From: Bacteroidota bacterium
Lineage (GTDB): Bacteria; Bacteroidota; Bacteroidia; Chitinophagales; Chitinophagaceae
Direction: 5' to 3'
DNA length: 14,647 nucleotides
Assembly (NCBI GenBank): GCA_023423015.1
Contig: JAFAGE010000423.1
Span: forward strand, 1 to 14,647
Shown: positions 1 through 5,956 of the stretch, one piece after another
How the letters are laid out: each line of letters begins with the position of its first letter
How positions within the stretch are numbered: the stretch's first letter is position 1
Notes under the pieces: model-generated
What the model was told of the DNA's origin: nothing
What the model saw: only the letters and a program-made list of their open reading frames with translations
Database searches by the model: none
Translations under genes and position numbers: made by a program

Positions 1-921
1 ACAGGGATTGTCTCGCTTGCCGAGAAAATATTGAGTCACTTCGGCAATCATCGGTTGTTGCACGTGTTGAGGCACATCGATGGAAACTGTTTGGGATTGC
101 CCGTTGGTATGGATAAGTAGTTTATCCATTGTAAATATGGAGAATTGCAGATATCCGGAGCTTCCGATTATGGTGCAACTGTCAATTGATGCGTCTGCAG
201 GAACATTAAATGCCCAGGTGCCATTAAATATAATATTGTTGGGAAAACGAATAATGCCTGTCGCAAAATCATCGGCATTGTACAAGCCAGCCTGGTTTAA
301 AGCTAAACCAGTAACGAATTCCGGCTTGCCGAAATAATAATATAAAATATCAAGCTGATGTGGCGCGAGATCATGAAATATTCCTCCGCCACTGATCTCC
401 GGCTTTAACCTCCAGTTATCGGGACCTGGTTCAAAACCTGTTTTGTCGTGTGACTGAAATAATTGTAAATGCACGGAACGAACCTGCCCGATGGTGTTTT
501 TTTGAAGTAATGAATGGATTTCTTTGAACAACGGAAGGTGTCTTCTGTAGTGAGCCACGCAGAGTTTCACATTCTTGCTGCTTGCTACTGAAGCAATACG
601 CTTTGCACTGCTGCTATCTACACTCATAGGTTTTTCGAGGTACACAGGCTTGCCAGCTTCAATCGCTGCGAGCGCATATTCTTCGTGTGATGATGGGGGA
701 GTAGCAATATATATTGCATTCACGTCCGGATCATCAATGAGCTGCTGTGCATTACTATACCATTTGGGAACCTGGTGCCTTTGCGCATAGTCTTCTGCCT
801 TTCCTGCATCCCGACGCATTACTGCCACCAGTTTCGAATCAGGTACTTTATTAAACGCGGGACCGCTTTTAACTTCTGTTACGTTGCCGCAACCAATAAT
901 TCCCCATTGAATTTTTTGCAT
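1..921 (-). CDS. Gfo/Idh/MocA family NAD(P)-dependent oxidoreductase (3' end cut by window edge)
   Basis: This reading frame was read directly from the minus strand; it starts at the ATG at 921-919 and stays open through base 1, giving 307 codons without a stop. Family members are usually about 320-340 residues, so probably only the last few tens of residues are missing. The N-terminus carries the Rossmann dinucleotide motif GCGNV (residues 10-14). The family signature EKPM follows, with E96 and the probable catalytic K97. The second domain has GGGIFHDLAPHQLD (about 178-191), in which D184 and H188 match the usual active-site Asp/His. There is no signal peptide, so it should be cytoplasmic. 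The family oxidises or reduces sugars and cyclitols with NAD(P); the substrate cannot be read from sequence. It diverges from the permease gene across 57 bases and may belong to an operon extending left of the window. Confidence 0.93.
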   Translation of the reverse strand, partial: MQKIQWGIIGCGNVTEVKSGPAFNKVPDSKLVAVMRRDAGKAEDYAQRHQVPKWYSNAQQLIDDPDVNAIYIATPPSSHEEYALAAIEAGKPVYLEKPMSVDSSSAKRIASVASSKNVKLCVAHYRRHLPLFKEIHSLLQKNTIGQVRSVHLQLFQSHDKTGFEPGPDNWRLKPEISGGGIFHDLAPHQLDILYYYFGKPEFVTGLALNQAGLYNADDFATGIIRFPNNIIFNGTWAFNVPADASIDSCTIIGSSGYLQFSIFTMDKLLIHTNGQSQTVSIDVPQHVQQPMIAEVTQYFLGKRDNPC

Positions 922-978
922 CGCTTAAAGCTAAAGCAAGTTTTTAGAAAATGATTAGATTCATAGATTACTAAATTA
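922..978. promoter_or_regulatory. Short divergent intergenic region between oxidoreductase and permease
   Basis: These 57 AT-rich bases separate two divergent start codons (921 on minus, 979 on plus), so promoters or leaders for both genes must lie here or overlap the coding ends. I found no exact Bacteroidota -7 element (TAnnTTTG) on either strand and no Shine-Dalgarno-like sequence, so the regulatory role rests only on gene arrangement. Confidence 0.4.
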
Positions 979-2304
979 ATGAATGGCGCAAACAGGCTGA
1001 GGTTATTCGATCTCACGATGATCGTGATCGGGCTGGTGATCGGAATGGGAATATTCCGCACCTCAGTGGATGCTGCAAGCGCTGCCTCTGCACCGCTGGT
1101 CTATTTCGCAGCATGGATTATTGGAGGATTCATCTCCATATGTGGTGCTATGACCTATGCCGAAATCGGAGCACGTTATCCCGTGACCGGTGCGTACTAC
1201 CGGGTATTTTCTTATGCATATCATCCTGCCATTGCATTTGCAATTAATATCAGCATACTTGTTTCGAACGCAGCTTCAATTGGTGGCGTAGCACTTATCG
1301 GTGCCGGGTATGTATTGCCCGTATTCACAGAAAATAGTTCGCCATTGATGGAACAGGCAGTTGCTATATCCGCAATTCTCCTGTTCTTTTTTATCAACCT
1401 TAAAGGTTTGCGGTTAAGTTCCAATACGCAGAATGTGCTTATGATAATCAAAATCTGCATGTTGCTTGTGGTAATCGGAGCGCTCTTTTTACCGGACATT
1501 CATCAGGCGGATTTAAAATCATTGGCGGTTCTTCCGGATGAAACTTTAACGGAAACCATCTCGTCGCTCGGTGTTGCCCTGGTTGCAGTTTCGTTTAGCT
1601 ATGGCGGTTACCAGCAAACAATAAACTTCGGCAGCGAGGTAAACGCTGCCCAGAGAAATATACCCCGCGCCATTAACAGGGGTATGCTGGTTGTCATTGT
1701 CCTTTACCTGCTCACAAACCTTTCGTACTATTTTGTGTTGGGGTACGACAATCTGCAGACATCGCGCGAAGTAGCAGCAACTGTTATTGGAAAGATGTTT
1801 GGTAATGAGGGTTCCGTGATATTTTCCCTTTTCCTTTTTCTTTCGGTATTGGCATATGTGAACGTAAACCTGTTGAGTAATCCCAGGGTAATGTACGCAA
1901 TGAGCACCGATGGCGTGTTTCCGCGTTCATTCGCCAAACGCAATGAGCATTCAGGAGTTTACAGTATTTCACTGGCGGTATATACACTCGTTAGTATTCT
2001 CGTCGTGTTTTTTGCAGAAACATTCGAGCGTATTTTGAGCTTCAGTATTTTTCTTGATTGTTTTGGATTTGTAGCCTCAGGCATTGCATTGTTTATTCTT
2101 CGGAAGCGTACCCGCGAATTGGATGGTAAGGTGTACAATATCCGTTGGTACCCGCTCATTCCAATATTATTCATCGCTGCATATGTGTTTGTGGGAGCAG
2201 CCATTGCTGTCAATACTCCTTCCATTGCCGGAACCGGAATGGTAGTATTGGTTGTATCCGGACTCGCGTACTTTCTTATCCGGAACCGTGCCGGCCAACC
2301 TTAA
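979..2304 (+). CDS. APC superfamily amino acid permease
   Basis: A 441-residue, strongly hydrophobic protein with about 12 predicted membrane segments, the usual size of amino acid-polyamine-organocation transporters in the inner membrane. TM1 carries the broken-helix substrate motif GMGIF (residues 22-26; the family norm is GSGIF). Around residues 205-235 are a family-like SYGGYQQ and then SEVNAAQRNIPRAI, matching the usual EE/EV-xN-xR-NIPRAI pattern after TM6. Near residue 300 is NPRVMYAMSTDGVFP, matching the typical sR-x-ya-x-a-x-DGxxP loop. The ATG at 979 is the first in frame after a TAG at 964-966, so the start is well fixed despite the short N-terminus. Substrate is unknown; the pattern fits LAT/APA-like members. 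The stop codon overlaps that of the convergent MFS gene. Confidence 0.93.
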   Translation: MNGANRLRLFDLTMIVIGLVIGMGIFRTSVDAASAASAPLVYFAAWIIGGFISICGAMTYAEIGARYPVTGAYYRVFSYAYHPAIAFAINISILVSNAASIGGVALIGAGYVLPVFTENSSPLMEQAVAISAILLFFFINLKGLRLSSNTQNVLMIIKICMLLVVIGALFLPDIHQADLKSLAVLPDETLTETISSLGVALVAVSFSYGGYQQTINFGSEVNAAQRNIPRAINRGMLVVIVLYLLTNLSYYFVLGYDNLQTSREVAATVIGKMFGNEGSVIFSLFLFLSVLAYVNVNLLSNPRVMYAMSTDGVFPRSFAKRNEHSGVYSISLAVYTLVSILVVFFAETFERILSFSIFLDCFGFVASGIALFILRKRTRELDGKVYNIRWYPLIPILFIAAYVFVGAAIAVNTPSIAGTGMVVLVVSGLAYFLIRNRAGQP

Positions 2305-3542
2305 ACTTTCTCGATCATCTCGAGCGTTTCATCCTGGATATCTTCTTCACGAACACTTGCTTTGATAAGTCGCCTGCCTGTAAAAAGGACGATTATGGCC
2401 GAAAGGGAGCACGCTGCCATTACCCCAACCATCGGGATGGCGGTGCCATTGCTGAAAACACCCACCAGGGCCGATGCAATTGCACCGAGTGCCATTTGAA
2501 CGGATCCGAGCAATGCAGATGCGCTGCCAGCTTCGCGTGTGAAGGGAGCCATCGACAGGGCCGATGAATTTGGAAACGAAAATCCCTGGCAGCAGAGATA
2601 AAGAAATATGCAAGCGATGATTCCGTAGAGGTTGAGAATTCCCGTAAAAGTGCCCAACACCAGGCAAAGCGCAACGAAGCATTGAATGGAAAGTACAACG
2701 GGAATAATTTGTTCACTCTTGTATGTTCTTAAAAGCATGTTGTTTACCTGGCTGCTTGAGATCAGTCCGCCGGCGATGATCGCGAAGATCCAGCCGTAAT
2801 GCTGGCCGCTCACATGGTAGAGGTCCATAAACACAAAGGGAGAGCCTGCCAGGTAAGCGTACAATCCTGCTGACGCAAGCGAGCCGGTAAATGCATAAGT
2901 GGAAAATTGTCCGTTTGTAATTACGCGGTAGAATCCGGTGAGAATCGGGCGGGGCTTCAGCGAAAATTCAGGGTTTGCTTTGCGGCTTTCAGGTAAAACA
3001 AAGATGACCAGTAACGTGATGAGGACAGTTATCGCCGCCAGAAGGAGGAATATAGCGTGCCACCCGAAATGCGCCGTTACATAGCCACCTGCGGTTGGAG
3101 CAATGATGGGTGACACCCCGATGATGAGGATGAGTAGAGAGAAGATTCGGGCATTTTCCTCCACAGGAAACACGTCCCTGATAATTGCCCGCGGCGTTAC
3201 CATTCCTGCGCATCCGCCGGCAGCCTGGAAAAAACGAAATATGATAAGGCTTTCGATTGTCGGTGCCCATGCGCAACCCAATGCGGAGATGATGTATAAA
3301 AACAATCCTCCCAGCAACGGTGGCTTACGGCCAAAGCGGTCGAGCAGCGGTCCGATCAGCATTTGACCAGCACAGATTCCAATAAAATAACTTGATAATG
3401 AATACGACACCATTTCTGGTGTTGTTTTCAGGTCGGCCGCGATTACCGGGAACCCCGGAAGGTACATATCGATGGAGAATGGTCCAATAGCGGAAAGTAA
3501 GCCCAGTATGATTATGAGTTTCGTGCGGCCGATTTGTTTCAT
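2301..3542 (-). CDS. Bcr/CflA-type MFS multidrug efflux transporter (DHA1)
   Basis: A 413-residue inner-membrane protein if started at the ATG at 3542-3540; an in-frame ATG 30 bases upstream (3572) would add ten residues. The shorter start is preferred because it gives MKQIGRTKLIIILGLLSAIG, the normal short N-terminus before TM1. The loop after TM1 has IDMYLPGFP (about 24-32), a hallmark of Bcr/CflA transporters. MFS motif A is present as GPLLDRFGRKPP (about 64-75). About twelve hydrophobic segments follow, with a PIIAPTAGGY motif-C-like stretch in TM5. The family exports drugs and small metabolites by proton antiport; bicyclomycin, chloramphenicol and dipeptide export are known for relatives, but the substrate here is unknown. 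It lies 33 bases downstream of the dipeptidase gene on the same strand, so cotranscription is likely. Its stop overlaps the permease stop by four bases. Confidence 0.93.
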   Translation of the reverse strand: MKQIGRTKLIIILGLLSAIGPFSIDMYLPGFPVIAADLKTTPEMVSYSLSSYFIGICAGQMLIGPLLDRFGRKPPLLGGLFLYIISALGCAWAPTIESLIIFRFFQAAGGCAGMVTPRAIIRDVFPVEENARIFSLLILIIGVSPIIAPTAGGYVTAHFGWHAIFLLLAAITVLITLLVIFVLPESRKANPEFSLKPRPILTGFYRVITNGQFSTYAFTGSLASAGLYAYLAGSPFVFMDLYHVSGQHYGWIFAIIAGGLISSSQVNNMLLRTYKSEQIIPVVLSIQCFVALCLVLGTFTGILNLYGIIACIFLYLCCQGFSFPNSSALSMAPFTREAGSASALLGSVQMALGAIASALVGVFSNGTAIPMVGVMAACSLSAIIVLFTGRRLIKASVREEDIQDETLEMIEKV

Positions 3543-3568
3543 CGCAAATGCAAGATACATTCGCCATG

Positions 3569-3595
3569 CCACCTCTCACCTTTCACTTTTCACTT
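3569..3595 (-). repeat. Degenerate heptamer tandem repeat across the dipeptidase stop codon
   Basis: Read on the minus strand from 3595, the sequence is AAGTGAA, AAGTGAA, AGGTGAG, then AGGTGG: two perfect heptamers and two degenerate ones. The repeat encodes the last residues (VKSER) and the TGA stop of the upstream dipeptidase gene, and it extends into the gap before the exporter. From general knowledge, similar GTGAAAA-like heptamer arrays occur between genes in Bacteroidota; a role in this spot is not known. Confidence 0.6.
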
Positions 3596-4286
3596 GCTCA
3601 CCCGCAAGTTGCGCAAACGGAACATCCAGCACTTCGTACTGCTGCCAGCCCTTAAAATCGAAGTGCCACCATTCGGCGGGATATATGTCGAACCCGTGGC
3701 CCGTCATCATTTTTTGTAACAGGCGCCTGTTGCGCGTTGCCTTAGCCGGCAGGTCGCGATATTTTGCGTGCGCGCGTTCCGAAAAATCATCGTACGCAGT
3801 TGGCATTTGTACTTCTTTGCCGGTTTTTAATTCAATAAGTGTAAGATCGACGGCACAACCGCGGTTATGTCGCGACCCGGAATATGGAGATGCAACGTAC
3901 GTCGTGTCGCGGTAAGCTTCATAGAATTGAACGGTTACACCATAAGGCCGGTATGCATCATAAATCTTCAATCCATAACCCAGTTTGTTAAGTTCGGCCT
4001 GGATAACACGCAGCGAATCTGCCGCATCTTTGCGCAGGAAAGCAAACTCTTCCTCATACATTTTCCTGTGCATGAAATTGTTTTCTGTTGCATACCGGAT
4101 GTCGATTAGAGCAGACGGAATGTATTTTGCCAGATCAACTAATTCGTGGCCGGGCTTTGTTTCAATAGCCGCTGAATATTCCTGCAGGCCTGCGGTTTTT
4201 AACCCGTATTTTCCGGAAGATGATTGCTGCGCATAAGTGTGAACGAATGCGCAAAGGAAGGCAAGCGTTAATATTGGTTTAAGCAT
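3576..4286 (-). CDS. VanX/DdpX-like D-alanyl-D-alanine dipeptidase, secreted
   Basis: A 236-residue protein with a signal peptide (residues 1-20, cleavage after YAQ), so it should act in the periplasm. The peptidase family M15D zinc site is complete: SRHNRGCAVD supplies H140 and D147, and AEWWHFD supplies catalytic E205 and zinc ligand H208. R113 in the AYRP motif matches the substrate-binding Arg of VanX. Enzymes of this family hydrolyse free D-Ala-D-Ala dipeptides. Without vanH/vanA-like genes nearby, a role in cell-wall dipeptide turnover is more likely than glycopeptide resistance. The Bcr/CflA exporter follows at 33 bases on the same strand. The stop codon sits inside a heptamer tandem repeat, so the C-terminal tail (VKSER) may vary between strains. 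Confidence 0.93.
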   Translation of the reverse strand: MLKPILTLAFLCAFVHTYAQQSSSGKYGLKTAGLQEYSAAIETKPGHELVDLAKYIPSALIDIRYATENNFMHRKMYEEEFAFLRKDAADSLRVIQAELNKLGYGLKIYDAYRPYGVTVQFYEAYRDTTYVASPYSGSRHNRGCAVDLTLIELKTGKEVQMPTAYDDFSERAHAKYRDLPAKATRNRRLLQKMMTGHGFDIYPAEWWHFDFKGWQQYEVLDVPFAQLAGEQVKSER

Positions 4287-4365
4287 CGTCTTTTTAAGTG
4301 GCGTATTAACAAGACAATACTAAATCGGATTGCGCTGCGGCGTGAATTTTGAGGACATTCGCACT
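4287..4365. promoter_or_regulatory. Divergent intergenic region between dipeptidase and CarboxypepD_reg-like gene
   Basis: These 79 bases lie between two divergent starts (4286 minus, 4366 plus) and should contain both promoters. On the minus strand TAGTATTG (4322-4315) differs by one base from the Bacteroidota -7 consensus TAnnTTTG and sits about 28 bases before the dipeptidase ATG, but I see no TTG at the expected -33 distance. This is weak support. Confidence 0.35.
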
Positions 4366-5067
4366 ATGAACCACTTTATCCTCACTATATTAATCATCTT
4401 CACAGCGGGAATTGTCTCTGGCCAGACAACCCTCCGGGGCAAGGTGATGGATTCCAGAACGGATGTTCCCCTGGAGGGCGCAACTATCTTCAATACTACG
4501 CTTGGGCTGTTCAAAAAAGCTGGTCAGGATGGTATGTTCTCCATTCGGGCGAATGAAAATGATATACTTATTTTTTCATCGGCGGGATACCGTCCGGACA
4601 CTGTTAAACTCTCGCAGGATATTATTATTACTGGCCTCTTCCTTGGTTTGCAGGCCGCACCCGTTTCGCTCGACACTGTAACAATAAGTCAGAGAACTTA
4701 TGCGGAAGATTCCCTGATGCGCCGTATGGAGTATGCGGAATTGCTGGGTAGGCCAACCAAATCGCTCCGTGGAGGAAATGATGCGCAATATGGCTTTGGA
4801 GTAACCGTTAGCCCTATCACCTATTTCTCGCGGAAACAGAAAGACAGGAGGAGGTTCCTAAAACAATACGAGGAATATGAGCAGGACGCATACATTGATT
4901 ACCGGTTTTCACCTTCGTATGTTCACCGCGTTACCGGCCTGGAGGGTGAAGCTCTCCAGCGTTTTATGCGAGATTACAGGCCTTCTTACAAACAGCTCCG
5001 TGGAATGATCGACCAGGATCTGCTGCTTTACATAAATGACTCGTATAAGAAATTCATGAAGAAGTAG
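4366..5067 (+). CDS. Secreted protein with CarboxypepD_reg-like (beta-sandwich) domain, function unknown
   Basis: Started at the ATG at 4366 the protein has 233 residues and opens with a clean signal peptide, MNHFILTILIIFTAGIVSGQ (1-20). The earlier in-frame ATG at 4330 would put twelve polar residues in front and is unlikely. Residues about 21-100 form a CarboxypepD_reg-like domain (TLRGKVMDSRTDVPLEGATI, then GMFSI and the SSAGYRPDTV strand), the fold that also begins SusC proteins. Here no plug or barrel follows. The C-terminal half is charged, with a Lys/Arg-rich stretch (SRKQKDRRRFLKQYEEYEQD, about 155-174) and several Tyr, a pattern I associate with uncharacterised Bacteroidota proteins. 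Location is probably periplasm or envelope. It is convergent with the S74 gene, six bases away, without a visible terminator. Confidence 0.85.
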   Translation: MNHFILTILIIFTAGIVSGQTTLRGKVMDSRTDVPLEGATIFNTTLGLFKKAGQDGMFSIRANENDILIFSSAGYRPDTVKLSQDIIITGLFLGLQAAPVSLDTVTISQRTYAEDSLMRRMEYAELLGRPTKSLRGGNDAQYGFGVTVSPITYFSRKQKDRRRFLKQYEEYEQDAYIDYRFSPSYVHRVTGLEGEALQRFMRDYRPSYKQLRGMIDQDLLLYINDSYKKFMKK

Positions 5068-5073
5068 ACTGAT

Positions 5074-5646
5074 CTATTTCGTTGTTTCCACCTGCTTTTC
5101 AGTCTGCACCTGTTTTTCAAGCAGCGTTAAAATCGTATTTAGTTTATCATTCAGGGAAATGATCTGTTTTTCGAGCATTTCGTTTTTCCTTTTCTGCGCA
5201 TCCAACGAAAGCTGCAATTCCGTAATCAGGTCGTGTTGCTCCTGTACCGCTTTAACAAGAGGCACCACAAACGATTCATAACTGATGGTGTATAGTTCCC
5301 GCTTATTGTCAGGTTTTTTGAATCCGCTGAAATTAAAACCGGTGAGTATTGCAGCATCTTCCACATCCTGCGCAATAAACCCCGCGCGACGGGTCTTCAT
5401 TACACTTTCGTCGCCAAAATTGAGGATGGCATGGCTTGCATCCGACTTCAGGATGCTTCGCTCATATTTTTTTACGTCGAATTGATAGGTAAGAGGCTTC
5501 AGCCTGAGGATAAAATCCAGTCCCCGTACGTCGTACCGTACATTGAAGTTGAATCGACCATCAGCTGGCACCTGGTGCTGGGCCAGAACGCGCGAAGAGC
5601 CAAATATCAGAAGAAAAGTTGCCGCCAGGCAGAATCCGCGAACCAT
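5074..5646 (-). CDS. Secreted S74-type (endosialidase intramolecular chaperone) domain protein
   Basis: The 190-residue protein starts with a signal peptide (1-23, ending VLAQ) and passes almost directly into a Peptidase_S74/ICA domain. Recognisable blocks are ADGRFNFNVRYDVRGLDFIL (28-47), LKPLTYQFD (49-57), TRRAGFIAQDVEDAA (85-99) and YTISYESFVVPLVKAVQEQ (119-137). Residues about 130-182 form a heptad-rich coiled coil, the trimerisation stalk normal for this domain. In phage tail spikes the domain assists trimer folding and cleaves itself at a Ser in an SD-x-R motif; here that position appears to be Ala28 (ADGR), so autocleavage is not expected. What is odd is the lack of any client region: Bacteroidota relatives usually have a long N-terminal repeat part. 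It could be a complete small protein or a remnant after deletion. The short ORF end faces the CarboxypepD_reg-like gene. Confidence 0.85.
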   Translation of the reverse strand: MVRGFCLAATFLLIFGSSRVLAQHQVPADGRFNFNVRYDVRGLDFILRLKPLTYQFDVKKYERSILKSDASHAILNFGDESVMKTRRAGFIAQDVEDAAILTGFNFSGFKKPDNKRELYTISYESFVVPLVKAVQEQHDLITELQLSLDAQKRKNEMLEKQIISLNDKLNTILTLLEKQVQTEKQVETTK

Positions 5647-5956
5647 AAAGTAGAGGCTTCCCAGGCTTTAATCAGATTTCAAAAACAGCCGGAGATTGGA
5701 TAGTAATGGAATTTCAGTGGACGCGGAAGAATATCAAGATAGAAAGGCATTCGCTAAAATGCAAATCCGGGCCTGGGTGCAAATGTCTCCGCAGAAAAGT
5801 TGCGCTCCTGCAGCTTCATCTTCAATCGTTTAAAAAAAAACCAGTATAGAGCAGCACCCTTACTTAAATTTTTGTCTCCTGTTAAGAAAACCTTAATTTT
5901 AAACGCTCTTGCCAAACCCCCCAGGGGGGAGTATCTAACGTAAAACAAAAACGATT
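5647..5956 (+). promoter_or_regulatory. 310-base non-coding region; leader and promoter region of the SusC gene
   Basis: No convincing gene lies here. The right part should hold the promoter and leader of the SusC/SusD transcription unit, the left part the promoter of the minus-strand S74 gene. Visible elements are a 7-base direct repeat TGCAAAT at 5760-5766 and 5778-5784, a weak inverted repeat TTAAG/CTTAA (5882-5886 and 5892-5896) followed by TTTT, and a C6-A-G6 palindrome at 5917-5929. From 5930 to the ATG the leader is A-rich and free of a Shine-Dalgarno site, as is usual in Bacteroidota. I see no exact TAnnTTTG; TAAATTTTTG near 5865 resembles it with two extra bases. No sigma/anti-sigma or hybrid two-component regulator gene lies beside the SusC gene in this window. 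Confidence 0.45.
5917..5929. repeat. C6-A-G6 palindrome in the SusC leader
   Basis: Six C, one A and six G form a near-perfect palindrome 27 bases upstream of the SusC ATG. In RNA it could fold as a 4-5 base-pair G-C hairpin with a 3-5 base loop. Its position just before the A-rich ribosome entry region makes an effect on translation or mRNA 5' stability possible, which is inference. Confidence 0.5.

Noticed and set aside
2145..2567. 140-codon plus-strand frame across the permease end and exporter gene
   Set aside because: It is a shadow frame with low-complexity Cys/His-rich translation over two well-supported genes.
3576..4286. Vancomycin resistance cluster
   Set aside because: Only the VanX-like dipeptidase is present; no D-Ala-D-Lac ligase, VanH-like dehydrogenase or VanRS regulators lie nearby.
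4315..4322. TAGTATTG as -7 promoter element of the dipeptidase gene
   Set aside because: One mismatch to consensus and no -33 TTG; kept only as a remark, not as a promoter call.
5754..5948. 64-codon open frame on the minus strand in the SusC leader
   Set aside because: Its translation passes through the C6-A-G6 palindrome and poly-A tracts, shows no family pattern, and lies antisense to the leader of a strong gene.
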